Origin: Enterobacterales bacterium
Lineage (GTDB): Bacteria; Pseudomonadota; Gammaproteobacteria; Enterobacterales; Enterobacteriaceae
NCBI GenBank assembly: GCA_003864575.1
Contig: BHES01000007.1
Span: 1-58,675 of the forward strand
Length of the DNA: 58,675 bases
Reading direction: 5' to 3'
The first letter of the stretch is position 1. Each line of letters begins with the position of its first letter. Shown here in pieces: positions 37,819-46,774 of the stretch. Below the pieces are notes generated by a model. The model saw only the letters and a list, made by a program, of their open reading frames with translations. It did not search any database and was not told the DNA's origin. Position numbers and translations under genes: made by a program.

Positions 37819-38313
37819 TCAGGCCATTTCCGCGACGTAAGGCGCGATGCCCAGCCCGGTTTCAAGCTGCGGTAATTGCCGATGCAAACGGCTGACCGCC
37901 CGTTCCACCGCCGGGCTCATCGGGTAGTAAAACGCCACGACATCGGGCTGGATGCCGACAAACGTGATTTGCGGGATGTCTTCACGCAGCTGCTGGATAA
38001 GAAACGTCAGCGGCAAGTTGTGGGTGGTCATCATGAACATTTCGCCGATGTCATTTTCGTCGATGATGCGCATCTCACCAGGTGCCAGCCCCATGTCGGT
38101 GGCATCGACAATCACCAGATGGTCGGGGTGCAGCTCGCGCAAAAAACCGATGTCGTTTTCTGGCGCAGCGCCGCCGTCCACCACCGTCCAGTCGGTCAGA
38201 GGCTGTTCGGCGCAGAGTTCAGCCAGCCGGGGGCCAGCGCCGTCGTCACCCATCATGCTGTTACCAACGCACAGCAGGGCGAAGCGGGAAAAGTTGGAAG
38301 GGGTATCAGGCAT
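37819..38313 (-). CDS. hycI: Hydrogenase 3 maturation endopeptidase HycI
   Basis: A nickel-dependent checkpoint protease that removes the C-terminal tail of pre-HycE once nickel is inserted. The family motifs are LLCVGNSMMGDDGAG (metal-binding Asp in GDDG), VIVDATDMGLAPGE and MMTTHNLPL with the second and third nickel ligands. It has 164 residues (E. coli 156). It overlaps hycH by 8 bp and is the last gene of the hyc operon. Its target, the HycE tail, is present (see hycE). Confidence 0.96.
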   Translation of the reverse strand: MPDTPSNFSRFALLCVGNSMMGDDGAGPRLAELCAEQPLTDWTVVDGGAAPENDIGFLRELHPDHLVIVDATDMGLAPGEMRIIDENDIGEMFMMTTHNLPLTFLIQQLREDIPQITFVGIQPDVVAFYYPMSPAVERAVSRLHRQLPQLETGLGIAPYVAEMA

Positions 38314-38788
38314 CGTATCTCCTGACCATCAGGTACATGGCGGGGTCGTTTTCGATTTGCTGAAGCAGGGCAATAAGTTGTTCGCTCCAGCCCAGTTGCA
38401 GCGGGTTCATTTGCTCGCGGGCGCGACGGAGCGCCAGAGCCAGACAGTGCGTGTGGCTGCTGTCGATGTTGATTTCGCCAAAGCGAAGCACACCGGCCAG
38501 TTTGCGGCGTGCTTCGCTGTTGTCCGGCAGGCAGTCAAGCCACTGCCCGTAGCCGTCGAGCGGGCATTCGAGGCGGGCTTTCAGACAGTCAATCACGCCG
38601 AGGTGATGGCCGATGGCCAGACTGTAGTAGATCACTTCTTTGACCTGCTGCGAACTGCGTTTCTGTGCGCTTTTCTCATCGACAAACTTGCTACTGAGCG
38701 AATAAAAAACCACTTTGTTCTTCTCTGGCCGAATGCCCGTCGGGTTCTGATGCCGGGCATAACGCTGGTCGTTGGCTGGCGTCATCAC
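38306..38788 (-). CDS. hycH: Formate hydrogenlyase maturation protein HycH
   Basis: Needed for HycE maturation and not part of the final complex. The core is clear: [33 protein letters not shown] and the C-terminal MYLMVRR. It has 160 residues against about 136 in E. coli; the extra length is an N-terminal segment ([16 protein letters not shown]). The long start is supported by its 4-bp overlap with the hycG stop. It overlaps hycI at its 3' end. Confidence 0.94.
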   Translation of the reverse strand: MMTPANDQRYARHQNPTGIRPEKNKVVFYSLSSKFVDEKSAQKRSSQQVKEVIYYSLAIGHHLGVIDCLKARLECPLDGYGQWLDCLPDNSEARRKLAGVLRFGEINIDSSHTHCLALALRRAREQMNPLQLGWSEQLIALLQQIENDPAMYLMVRRYDA

Positions 38789-39582
38789 AGACGAATCTCC
38801 CCGCGCAGTACCTGCTGATAAATCTGTTGCAGATTGCCGACAATCTCGTTGAGCCGCAGATCCCCGCGCTCTTCGAGATACGCCGACAGGCGCTGCTCCA
38901 CCGACTCCGGCCCGGTCGCGGCGATGAGGTGCATAAACTCGTCGGCAATCTGACGGCCATAACGGTAACCGGCCATGCGGCGGGCTTCCCTGTCGATCAA
39001 TACGCGCAGTGGCTGCGGCAGAGCAGGGTGCAGTAACGTCGCCGGAACGGCGGCAGCCTCATCGTGCTGCTGACCTTTGATTTTCTGGTCGAGCAGGCCG
39101 AGTGCCATCGCGAAGCCGTAAATGGTGGCGGCTGGCGTTGGCGGGCAGCCGGGAATGTACACATCGACCGGCACAATTTTGTCGGTGCCACCCCACACGC
39201 AATACAGGTCGTGGAAGATGCCGCCGCTGTTGCCGCAGGCACCGTAGGAGATGCAGATTTTCGGGTCTGGCGCACTTTCCCAGGCGCGCAGTGCAGGCAC
39301 TCGCATGGCGCGGGTGACGGCCCCGGTGAACAGCAAAATGTCGGCATGGCGCGGTGACGGCACCACTTTGATCCCAAAGCGTTCAGCGTCGAAAAGCGGC
39401 GAAATGGCAGCAAAAATCTCAATCTCGCAGCCGTTGCAACCCCCGCAGTCCACGCGATATACGTAGGCGGAGCGGCGGATGCGGGTGAGCAGGGTGGATT
39501 TCAGTTTGGCGATGCTTTCGTCAATAGTGACGGGCACCGGCAAGCCATTTTCGTCACGTGGGCCAATCAGTACCTGGCTCAT
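38785..39582 (-). CDS. hycG: Hydrogenase 3 small subunit HycG
   Basis: The NuoB-like small subunit that carries the proximal 4Fe-4S cluster next to the HycE active site. The cluster ligands lie in [23 protein letters not shown] and PGCPPTP, with the VYIPGCPP motif typical of group 4 NiFe hydrogenases and complex I. It has 265 residues (E. coli 255). It has a C-terminal helical extension of about 90 residues after the cluster domain. It overlaps hycF and hycH by 4 bp each. Confidence 0.96.
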   Translation of the reverse strand: MSQVLIGPRDENGLPVPVTIDESIAKLKSTLLTRIRRSAYVYRVDCGGCNGCEIEIFAAISPLFDAERFGIKVVPSPRHADILLFTGAVTRAMRVPALRAWESAPDPKICISYGACGNSGGIFHDLYCVWGGTDKIVPVDVYIPGCPPTPAATIYGFAMALGLLDQKIKGQQHDEAAAVPATLLHPALPQPLRVLIDREARRMAGYRYGRQIADEFMHLIAATGPESVEQRLSAYLEERGDLRLNEIVGNLQQIYQQVLRGEIRL

Positions 39583-40136
39583 GGCTGCGCCTCCGTGGTC
39601 ATATGACGGCCGATATTGATCCGGTCGGTGGAGGAAAGACTGTGCATTTTTTTGCAGGTCGGGCAGGTTTCGTACTGCGCCCGGCGGTCGTCAATTTGCC
39701 GGTCGCTCAGTGCGCCGTTTTCTTGCAACAGGCTGAGGGCAAAGTCGATTTCCTTTTGTACGGCATAAGGCTTGCCGCATTCGCGGCAGTGGCAGACAGG
39801 GAAATCGGCCGTTTCGAACAGGTCCTCTTTGCGCCATACCGCCAGTTCGAACTCCTGCGAAAGCGTGATGGCCGCCGTCGGGCAGACTTCCTCGCAGCGG
39901 GCACAGAAAATGCAGCGTCCCAGAAACAGCGACCAGCGGATGCTTTCGCCGCCCTCCGCCGTGGTCATGGTTAGCGCGTTGGACGGGCAGGCGTTAGCGC
40001 AGGCACCACAGGCGATGCACTGCTGCGCGGTATACTGTGGCTTGCCGCGAAAATTCGGCGCCAGATCCAGCGGTGCAAACGGGTAGCCCACCGTTGCCGT
40101 GCCAGTTTTCAGGACTTTCTTAATCAGTTTCAGCAT
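39579..40136 (-). CDS. hycF: Formate hydrogenlyase Fe-S subunit HycF
   Basis: A NuoI-like subunit wiring HycB to HycG. Two 4Fe-4S motifs are visible, [16 protein letters not shown] and [16 protein letters not shown]. The C-terminal part has two further CxxC pairs, [10 protein letters not shown] and CPTCKKMHS, that may bind zinc or iron. It has 185 residues (E. coli 180). It lies 15 bp after hycE and overlaps hycG by 4 bp. Confidence 0.96.
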   Translation of the reverse strand: MLKLIKKVLKTGTATVGYPFAPLDLAPNFRGKPQYTAQQCIACGACANACPSNALTMTTAEGGESIRWSLFLGRCIFCARCEEVCPTAAITLSQEFELAVWRKEDLFETADFPVCHCRECGKPYAVQKEIDFALSLLQENGALSDRQIDDRRAQYETCPTCKKMHSLSSTDRINIGRHMTTEAQP

Positions 40137-40151
40137 GAGTTTGGCGGCTCC

Positions 40152-41876
40152 TTATAGAGGCGAGTTTTTGCGTTCAATGCCGTAACGCTCGATCTCTTTG
40201 TATGGCACGACGATGGTGGTTTTCTTGCGTACATCCACCACCGTCATGCGGTCGGTGCAGGAATAACAAGGATCGAGACTGCCGATGATCAGCGGCGCAT
40301 CGGATACCGTATTGCCGCGTAACATGTAGCGCAGCGTCGGCCAGTTGGCGTAGGTCGCCGCACGGCAGCGCCAGCGGAACAGCTTCTGGTTGTCGCCGGT
40401 CATGCTCCAGTGAATGTCATCGCCGCGTGGTGCTTCGGCAAAACCCAGCGCAAAGCGGTGAGGAATATAATTAAATCCTTCAACGGCCAGCGGGCCGCCG
40501 GGCAAGCTTTGCAGGCCGAATTCGATCATATTCAGTGAGTTAAACACTTCGTGGATGCGAACTTTCAGGCGGGAGTAAACGTCATTGCCGGTTTCACTAA
40601 ACAGCTCAAACGGTAATTTGGCGTAGCCTGCATAAGGATGATCCTGGCGCATATCACGGCGGTGGCCGCTGCCGCGCACCATCGGACCGACATTGCTGAA
40701 ATCGCGGGCCACCTGCGGGTCGAGAATGCCGACACCAACGCTGCGCTGCTCGGTATTCGGGGTACTGAGCAGAATATCCACGAGGTCATTAAGGTCGCGG
40801 CGCATGCTGCCCGCGAGCGCAATCGTGGCGATCATGTCGTCTTTAAGAATATCGCGGCGCATACCGCCAATCAGGTTCATGCCGTAAGTTTTACGTGCGC
40901 CGGTGAGGATCTCGGCCATTTTCATGGACTGCTCACGCACACGGAAAAACTGCATGAAACCGGAATCAAAGCCGACGAAGTGACAGGCCAGACCGAGGTT
41001 CAACAGATGGCTGTGCAGGCGTTCCACTTCCAGCAGAATCGAGCGGATCATCTGCGCGCGTTCCGGCACCACAATGCCCATCGCATTTTCTACCGACGAG
41101 GTGTAAGCCACGCTGTGCGTAAAGCCGCAGATGCCGCAGACGCGATCCGACAGGAACGTCACCTCGTTGTAGCCCATGCGGGTTTCGGCCAGTTTTTCCA
41201 TGCCGCGATGCACGTAAAATAAGCGGTAGTCGGCGTCGATAATGTCTTCGCCATCGACGAACAGACGAAAGTGCCCAGGTTCGTCCGACGTAACATGCAG
41301 CGGACCAATCGGCACAATTTTGCTGCCTTCTTTGGCCTCGGAAATAAATGGGTAGGTTTCTTCGTCGGTGGTCGGTGCGGGACGCTGGCGGTAGTCCATC
41401 GCATCTTTACGCAGCGGATATAAATCGTCTGGCCAGTCATCGGGTAGCACCAGGCGGCGTTCGTCCGGCAATCCGACCGGGCGCAGGCCGTACATGTCGC
41501 GCACTTCACGTTCACCCCAGACGGCGGCCGGTACGCGTGGCGTCACGGAAGGGAATTCCAGGGATATTGGGTCCACTTCGGCGCGCACCGTGATCCAGCA
41601 CTTCACGCCTTGCTCCATCGAGAGCACGTAATACAGCGCGTAGTTGCCGCACAGCGTGCGTTCATCATTGCCGAACAGCACCGACAGCCAGCCTCCCTGC
41701 TGGTAATAAAGCCACTCGACCACTTCCGGCAGGGCGTTCAGTTTGATGGTCACCGTGGCCTGCGTGTCGGTCTGCCATTCGCTGTCTAAAATGGCTGACG
41801 GGAACTGCTTCGCCAGCGCTGCCAGATAGTGCAGGCCGACAGGATGTTGGTTTAACGCGGTATTGAAGTCACTCAT
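40152..41876 (-). CDS. hycE: Hydrogenase 3 large subunit HycE (precursor)
   Basis: The NiFe catalytic subunit that reduces protons to H2. The N-terminal NuoC-like domain (about residues 1-170, REVRDMYGLRPVGLPDERRL) is fused to the NuoD-like domain. The nickel ligands are C-x2-C pairs in RVCGICGFTHS near 245 and LDPCYSCTDR near 540. After DPCYSCTDR follow 31 residues ending ERKNSPL, the tail that HycI cuts off. It has 574 residues (E. coli 569). It is the fourth structural gene of the operon, 44 bp after hycD. Confidence 0.98.
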   Translation of the reverse strand: MSDFNTALNQHPVGLHYLAALAKQFPSAILDSEWQTDTQATVTIKLNALPEVVEWLYYQQGGWLSVLFGNDERTLCGNYALYYVLSMEQGVKCWITVRAEVDPISLEFPSVTPRVPAAVWGEREVRDMYGLRPVGLPDERRLVLPDDWPDDLYPLRKDAMDYRQRPAPTTDEETYPFISEAKEGSKIVPIGPLHVTSDEPGHFRLFVDGEDIIDADYRLFYVHRGMEKLAETRMGYNEVTFLSDRVCGICGFTHSVAYTSSVENAMGIVVPERAQMIRSILLEVERLHSHLLNLGLACHFVGFDSGFMQFFRVREQSMKMAEILTGARKTYGMNLIGGMRRDILKDDMIATIALAGSMRRDLNDLVDILLSTPNTEQRSVGVGILDPQVARDFSNVGPMVRGSGHRRDMRQDHPYAGYAKLPFELFSETGNDVYSRLKVRIHEVFNSLNMIEFGLQSLPGGPLAVEGFNYIPHRFALGFAEAPRGDDIHWSMTGDNQKLFRWRCRAATYANWPTLRYMLRGNTVSDAPLIIGSLDPCYSCTDRMTVVDVRKKTTIVVPYKEIERYGIERKNSPL

Positions 41877-41920
41877 TACAAAGCCTCTTCCTGCCGCAGC
41901 AGGATAAGAAAAATATCAGG

Positions 41921-42874
41921 TCAGCCAGCGACCAGCCAGGACACCAGCGCCAAAAGTGCCAGCCCGAAGCCCGCCCAGGTGGTGCGGGACGTTTTAAGAA
42001 AGCGCAAACGGGCCACGCTGTTTTCGATCAGCGCCACCAAAAAAACAGCGATCAGCAGTTTCAGCAGGCATAGCACCACGGCCAACAGCAGCGTCAGTGG
42101 TGCGAGGTTTTCCGCCAGCCCGAACGGAAAAAACAGACTGAGAAACAGCTGCAACACCACCAGCTGCTTTAGGCTTATCCCCATTTTCAGTACGCCCAGC
42201 GCCGCGCCGGAATACTCGGTCAGCGGCCCTTCCTGTAATTCCTGCTCGGCTTCTGCCATATCAAACGGCAGCTTGCCCATTTCGATATAGGTAGCGAAGG
42301 CGCAGGCCAGACCGGCCAGCACCAGCGTTAAAGAAGAGGAAACTGGCCAGTGCAGCGTGCGCGCGGCAATGACGCCCAGCGAAGTTGAACCGGCCACCAG
42401 CGCCGCCACCCACAGGCCGAGCAGAAGAATCGGCTCAACAAGTACGCCGAGCACCGCTTCACGGCTGGCGCCGATGCCGGTGAAGGGGCTGCCGGTATCG
42501 AGACCGGCGATGGCGAAAACGAAGCGCACGATGGCGAAGAGATAAATGACGGTGATCAGGTCGCCCGCCGCGCCCATTGGCGACGCCAGCGTCACCATCG
42601 GTAGGGCGGTGGTGATAACCAGCAGTCCGCCGGTCAGCAGATACGGCATACTGCGAAACGCCGCGCCGGACGCCGCAGGTGCCACGCTCTGGCGTTGCAG
42701 TAATTTGGCGATGTCGCGATATTCCTGTAACACGCCAGGCCCCTGACGGTTGTGCATCCGGGCGCGCATCACGCGGCTGAACCCGGCAAACAGTGGTGCG
42801 ACAGCCAGCAGGGCGAGCGCCTGAATCAGCGCCAGCGGCCACAGCGCGTTATTCAACATAACGGGAAAATTCAT
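41921..42874 (-). CDS. hycD: Formate hydrogenlyase membrane subunit HycD
   Basis: A NuoH-like inner-membrane subunit anchoring the soluble arm. It has about eight helices; the conserved loops are MRARMHNRQGPGVLQEYRDI and FIEMGKLPFDMAEAEQELQEGP-type sequence (here YIEMGKLPFDMAEAEQE). ATG 42874 (MNFPVMLNNALW) has GAGGAA 6 bp ahead; the frame is open further upstream inside hycC but lacks support. It has 317 residues (E. coli 307). The hycC stop lies 10 bp upstream. Confidence 0.95.
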   Translation of the reverse strand: MNFPVMLNNALWPLALIQALALLAVAPLFAGFSRVMRARMHNRQGPGVLQEYRDIAKLLQRQSVAPAASGAAFRSMPYLLTGGLLVITTALPMVTLASPMGAAGDLITVIYLFAIVRFVFAIAGLDTGSPFTGIGASREAVLGVLVEPILLLGLWVAALVAGSTSLGVIAARTLHWPVSSSLTLVLAGLACAFATYIEMGKLPFDMAEAEQELQEGPLTEYSGAALGVLKMGISLKQLVVLQLFLSLFFPFGLAENLAPLTLLLAVVLCLLKLLIAVFLVALIENSVARLRFLKTSRTTWAGFGLALLALVSWLVAG

Positions 42875-42884
42875 AGTCAGTTCC

Positions 42885-44789
42885 TCAGGCAAAAGCCACG
42901 ACCAGCAACACGGCCAGTTCGATGAAAGCCAGACGACGGCAGAAAGCCCCAAGCCAGCCCTGATGCAGCGCCGTCACCAGCCTTGCAGGCGTGGCGTGCT
43001 GACGCAGACGGTAGAGTGGCGCAAACATCACGCGCAGTGGCTGGGCAAAACCGGTGGCCGTCACGACCATCTCCGGGGAATGCCTGTAGCCGCAGGCCCA
43101 GGCGTCGCCGCGTCGACGGTTTGGCAGACGGGATCCGCGTAACAAACTGGCAATCAGCCACGGCAGTAACGGCAGCGTCAACAACAGGAGAGCAATCATC
43201 GGTGCAGAAACGACCGATGTGCCGGAGACCGTGACGCTCTGATGGGCAAACGGCATGAACGGCGCGTTGAGTACCGAAGCCGCAACGCCAGAGAAATGCG
43301 GAATCAACCACGGTGATGCAACGCCAAAAATCACGCACAGCAGTGCCAGCAACACGCTGCCGAGCGTCATCGCAAGCGGTGCCGGTGTGGCATCCGCCGC
43401 GCCCTGACTGCGCGGAGCCCCAAGGAAGGTGACGCCGAAAACTTTGGCAATACACATCAGCGCCAGCGCGCCAGTCAGTGCCAGACCAACCGCCAGCAGC
43501 GGCCCGAGCAGACGTGCAATAAACAGGTGCGTGCTGCTGAGCTGGAACAACGACTGATAGAGCAGCCATTCACTGGCGAAGCCGTTCAGTGGCGGCAATG
43601 CTGCCATCGACATCAGCGCGATGAGCATCGCCACCGTGGTCCATGGCATCAACCGGGCCAGCCCGCCGAGTTTTTCCATATCCTTGATGCCGGTCTGCAT
43701 TTCAATTTCACCGGCACCAAGGAACAGCGCGGTTTTGAACAGACCGTGGTTGAACAGATGGAACAGTCCGGCCAGCAGAGCGAGGGAAGCCAGTACCGGC
43801 AAATTCAGCGCCACGCCGACCATCGCACCGCCGACGCCGAGCAGAATAATCCCGACGTTTTCCAGCGTGTGATAGGCCAGCAGACGGCGGATATCGTGTT
43901 CCATCAGGGCGTACAGCCCGCCAATAAAAGCGGTCAGCATCGCCAGCAGCAGCACGATGACGCCCCACCAAAGTGGCGGTGCACCGAGCACGTCCAGACT
44001 GATTTTAATCACGCCAATGATGCCAATTTTCATCAGGCCGGAAGAGAACAGCGCTGCGGCATGGGCCGGTGCGCTGGAGTGCGATTGCGGCACCCAACCG
44101 TGCAGGGGGATGATCCCGGCGTACAGTCCAAAACCGGTCAGCGCCAGCAGGAAGGCGAGTGACTTCACGCCAGCGGAGAAGTCCGTATGGCGCAGCACGT
44201 CAAAGTTCACGCTGCCGCTGGCGTTATGCAGCAGGGCAAAGGCCAGAATCAGGCATAGCGTACCGAGACGGCCGGACAGAAACTGATTCAACCCGGCACG
44301 ACGGCTTTTCACATCGTCGGCTTGTACGATCAGGAAATACGCACACAGCGCCGCCAGTTCCATCATCAAAATCAGTTCAGCCGCATTGGCAGCAACCGCC
44401 GCTGCCGTCAGCGCGGCCAGAAGCAGATTGCACAATAAACCGGAGCGTGCGCGGGTGCGCCGATTCACACCCTTAAGCCAGGCGCAGGCATACAGGCTAC
44501 AAAAAAGTGCCGGAACTGACATTGCCAGCAGTAGCAACCCGTTCAGTGGGCTGAGTTCGACAACATAATGCAGCAGAGGCAAGGTGATAATTTGCGCCGG
44601 ACCGTCGTGAAGAAGGTGTAATGCGGCGAGGATGACCAGGAGAGAGCCCAGCATGCCGCCAGCACCGGAAATCAGGCTGCTCAGACGGGCTGAGGCTGCC
44701 ACCAGCCAGCTCACTACGCCGCTCAGCAGCCAGACCATCAGCCCTAGCGCCAGCAGTGATGCCGGAGTAAAAGCGAACCAAGGGGTCAT
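42885..44789 (-). CDS. hycC: Formate hydrogenlyase membrane subunit HycC
   Basis: A NuoL/Mrp antiporter-like subunit of the membrane arm, possibly proton-translocating. It has 634 residues (E. coli 608) and about 14-16 helices. Conserved features are the MMELAALCAYFLI segment, PLHGWVPQSHSSAPAHAAALFSSGLMK (core HGWVPQSHSSAPAHA), and LAYHTLENVGIILLGVG with the FHLFNHGLFKTALFLGAG block. It overlaps hycB by 4 bp. Confidence 0.96.
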   Translation of the reverse strand: MTPWFAFTPASLLALGLMVWLLSGVVSWLVAASARLSSLISGAGGMLGSLLVILAALHLLHDGPAQIITLPLLHYVVELSPLNGLLLLAMSVPALFCSLYACAWLKGVNRRTRARSGLLCNLLLAALTAAAVAANAAELILMMELAALCAYFLIVQADDVKSRRAGLNQFLSGRLGTLCLILAFALLHNASGSVNFDVLRHTDFSAGVKSLAFLLALTGFGLYAGIIPLHGWVPQSHSSAPAHAAALFSSGLMKIGIIGVIKISLDVLGAPPLWWGVIVLLLAMLTAFIGGLYALMEHDIRRLLAYHTLENVGIILLGVGGAMVGVALNLPVLASLALLAGLFHLFNHGLFKTALFLGAGEIEMQTGIKDMEKLGGLARLMPWTTVAMLIALMSMAALPPLNGFASEWLLYQSLFQLSSTHLFIARLLGPLLAVGLALTGALALMCIAKVFGVTFLGAPRSQGAADATPAPLAMTLGSVLLALLCVIFGVASPWLIPHFSGVAASVLNAPFMPFAHQSVTVSGTSVVSAPMIALLLLTLPLLPWLIASLLRGSRLPNRRRGDAWACGYRHSPEMVVTATGFAQPLRVMFAPLYRLRQHATPARLVTALHQGWLGAFCRRLAFIELAVLLVVAFA

Positions 44790-45427
44790 GATTTTGCCTC
44801 CGCGTCAGGTACGGTGAAAGGGGTCAGTCCAACAGGAATATCGGCCGGAAAAGCGTTCATGGCGTTCAGGCGCTTTTGCTGGCTGGCGCGTTCTGACAGA
44901 CCGGCGGTAACTAGCGTGATGGCCTGCGTCGGGCAGGTGATGATGCATGCCGGGCCATCCGGGCTGAAACTGCATAAATCGCACTTCACCGCCACGGCGC
45001 GGATGCCGGGAACGCAGTCGAGGAAAGGGCTGATGGCGCGCGGCGCACGAGGTGCGGGCAGCGCTTTTGACGTATTGCAGTCGCGTGGGATATCCACGGG
45101 CGTGCTGCCGGAAAAGGTGATCGCCCCGAACGGACAGGCGATACCGCACAGCTTGCAGCTGACACACAGACTCTCATTCAGATGAATAGTATTGTTTTCG
45201 CGGGTGATGGCATTGACCGGGCACACCTGCGCGCAGGGCGCGTCTTCACATTGGTGACACATCACTGGCGCGGAATCCAGGCGGTTACGCATCACCTGCA
45301 AACGGGGGGCAGACTGTAAACCATAACGCTGATGTTCCTGCGAACAGCTGGCCACACAGGTATTGCAGCCGATACAGAGTTTTGGGTCGGCTATCACATA
45401 TTGATTCATGGCGACGGTGGTGCGCAT
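44786..45427 (-). CDS. hycB: Formate hydrogenlyase Fe-S subunit HycB
   Basis: The four-cluster ferredoxin subunit that accepts electrons from FdhF. The motifs are CIGCNTCVASC, CHQCEDAPCAQVCPVNA, CVSCKLCGIACPFGA and CDLCSFSPDGPACIITCPTQA. It has 213 residues (E. coli 203). The first ATG (45427, MRTTVAMNQYV) has GAGGAG 5 bp upstream, whereas ATG 45409, which matches the E. coli start, has no site, so the longer start is kept. FhlA-type palindromes lie directly upstream, in the hycA-hycB gap. Confidence 0.96.
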   Translation of the reverse strand: MRTTVAMNQYVIADPKLCIGCNTCVASCSQEHQRYGLQSAPRLQVMRNRLDSAPVMCHQCEDAPCAQVCPVNAITRENNTIHLNESLCVSCKLCGIACPFGAITFSGSTPVDIPRDCNTSKALPAPRAPRAISPFLDCVPGIRAVAVKCDLCSFSPDGPACIITCPTQAITLVTAGLSERASQQKRLNAMNAFPADIPVGLTPFTVPDAEAKS

Positions 45428-45441
45428 GAAGTCTCCTCGTT

Positions 45442-45500
45442 ATTTCGTCAAAGGTGACGAAATCGGCACTTAAAATGACATTTCGACATATATGTCGGAA
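45442..45500. promoter_or_regulatory. FhlA-type operators in the hycA-hycB gap
   Basis: ATTTCGTCA (45442-45450) and TGACGAAAT (45455-45463) are perfect 9-bp arms around AAGG. Just beyond, CGACATATATGTCG (45484-45497) is a 14-bp perfect palindrome within TTCGACA/TGTCGGAA. E. coli also has an FhlA site in its hycA-hycB intergenic region. I see no good sigma-54 promoter in this gap, so the sites probably act on the hyc or hyp promoters or modulate hycB. Confidence 0.7.
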
Positions 45501-45582
45501 TTGAACTCAGTCAGTTTTAACGTTTACCCGGCGGAAAAGAGTATTTCCGTCGCGCAAAAAATAATGTGTTGCTGAGTTTTCC

Positions 45583-46050
45583 TCATGCAGGACTGAGTAA
45601 TTTCTCTAATTGTTCATGAATGGGCTGATTACTGTGCAGGGAGTCAAACAGGCATTGATAAATCACGGAGATCTTATTCAGATAATGCTCCAACACCGCA
45701 TTTCTATCGCGGATATCGACCGTGTCGTCGATACGTCCCTCTTCGTTGAGTCGTGCATGGGCAAAGGCTTTGAAATCAGGCTCTTCGCTACTGGTTGCCA
45801 TATTCAGGCTGTAAACAATGTCCTGACTGTAGAAGTCATCGTTCAGGTGAATGCTGACGGCGAAATGGTTAAACAGCGTGAAGCGAATGTCCTGCTCTTC
45901 GCCGTAAGTAAATTCATGATTTATCTTCTTATTTGAATGTGTCACGGCCTGAATAAGGCTGTTCTGATAGGTGTGCCACTGTGATTTAAGGCGATTATTT
46001 TTGCTGGCAATGTAATCCGCTTTACTGGTCAGTTCGCTGAGAGTGCTCAT
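45583..46050 (-). CDS. hycA: Formate hydrogenlyase regulatory protein HycA
   Basis: A cytoplasmic antagonist of FhlA that limits FHL expression. The recognisable parts are LTSKADYIASKNNRLKSQWHTY at the start (core KADYIASKNNRLKSQWH) and VDIRDRNAVLEHYLNKISVIYQ near the C-terminus; the middle is divergent. ATG 46050 is chosen by alignment to E. coli HycA (153 residues), giving 155; its ribosome-binding site is weak, and the frame is open 12 codons further. It is the first gene of the hyc operon, behind the sigma-54 promoter at 46134-46150. Confidence 0.88.
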   Translation of the reverse strand: MSTLSELTSKADYIASKNNRLKSQWHTYQNSLIQAVTHSNKKINHEFTYGEEQDIRFTLFNHFAVSIHLNDDFYSQDIVYSLNMATSSEEPDFKAFAHARLNEEGRIDDTVDIRDRNAVLEHYLNKISVIYQCLFDSLHSNQPIHEQLEKLLSPA

Positions 46051-46083
46051 GATGATTACCGTGGTTGAGTTCTGTATGGGTGC

Positions 46084-46095
46084 CATGTCGACATG
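46084..46095. promoter_or_regulatory. Palindrome CATGTCGACATG between the hycA promoter and hycA
   Basis: This is a 12-bp perfect palindrome sharing the TGTCGACA core of the FhlA-type sites. A further half-site, TGACGACGAAAA, follows at 46100-46112. It lies between the hycA sigma-54 promoter and the hycA ATG, within the expected leader, so it could modulate the promoter from downstream. Confidence 0.55.
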
Positions 46096-46133
46096 TCAGA
46101 TGACGACGAAAATACGGCGCATAAGGCTCTATT

Positions 46134-46150
46134 GGCATAAAGCGTGCCAG
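46134..46150 (-). promoter_or_regulatory. Sigma-54 promoter of the hyc operon
   Basis: The minus strand reads CTGGCACGCTTTATGCC, with TGGCACG as the -24 element and GC of ATGC at the exact GG-N10-GC spacing. It lies about 85 bp upstream of the hycA ATG. hyc genes are RpoN/FhlA-dependent in E. coli. Confidence 0.82.
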
Positions 46151-46233
46151 TTACGGAAAATTTAGTTTAAGTGATTAAAAATCAGAGGGTTGTATGTTGC
46201 ATTGAGTTTCTGTTGCCGTTATTGCAGAAATAT

Positions 46234-46272
46234 TGACATGTCGATGACACCTTATTTCGACAAATATGACGG
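46234..46272. promoter_or_regulatory. FhlA-type operators between the hyc and hyp promoters
   Basis: The stretch TGACATGTCGATGACA followed by TTATTTCGACAAATATGAC contains two copies of the TGTCGA/TCGACA half-site with flanking TGACA. It is placed about 85-110 bp from the -24 elements of both divergent sigma-54 promoters (46134-46150 and 46346-46362), the usual position for an enhancer-binding activator. Confidence 0.68.
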
Positions 46273-46345
46273 GGCTGCGCCGTTGACTATTTTCAGTATG
46301 CCTATTTACGGCGTAATAGCGTGGCGCTAAATCACTGGCGAAATT

Positions 46346-46362
46346 CTGGCATTAATATTGCA
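46346..46362 (+). promoter_or_regulatory. Sigma-54 promoter of the hyp operon
   Basis: CTGGCATTAATATTGCA matches the -24/-12 consensus (TGGCA-N7-TTGCA) with exact GG-N10-GC spacing. The hypA ATG is 39 bp downstream. It faces away from the hyc promoter across the FhlA-type sites. Confidence 0.9.
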
Positions 46363-46400
46363 ACCTCTGGTTCATTGATCTACCTGAGGGACGGTAAATA

Positions 46401-46745
46401 ATGCACGAAATAACCCTGTGCCAGAATGCCGTGGAAATAATGCAGACGTTTGGGCAGCAAAATAACGCCCGGCGCATTACGGCGGTGTGGATGGAAGTCG
46501 GCGCATTTTCTTGCGTCGAGCCGGAGGCATTGAAATTTTGTTTTGAGCTGGCCTGTCGCGAAACCCTGGCCGAAGGTTGTGACCTGCATCTCGACACGCC
46601 TGCCGCCGAAAGCTGGTGTCACGATTGCCAGCAGGATATCCGCCTGCTCAGCCCCGGCGTGCTGATCTGCCCGGAGTGCGGCGGGCGCAATGTGCGCGTG
46701 ATTGCCGACGACGGCATGAAAATCAAACGTATTGAAATCGAATAA
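46401..46745 (+). CDS. hypA: Hydrogenase nickel insertion protein HypA
   Basis: A small nickel/zinc metallochaperone that delivers nickel with HypB to the hydrogenase 3 large subunit. The N-terminal MHE motif binds nickel through His2. A zinc site is formed by two pairs, CHDC and CPEC. It has 114 residues (E. coli 116). It is the first gene of hypABCDE-fhlA, behind a strong sigma-54 promoter; GAGGGA precedes the ATG. Confidence 0.96.
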   Translation: MHEITLCQNAVEIMQTFGQQNNARRITAVWMEVGAFSCVEPEALKFCFELACRETLAEGCDLHLDTPAAESWCHDCQQDIRLLSPGVLICPECGGRNVRVIADDGMKIKRIEIE

Positions 46746-46774
46746 CGGGCTTTCATTGGCCTGGGGAGAAGACT

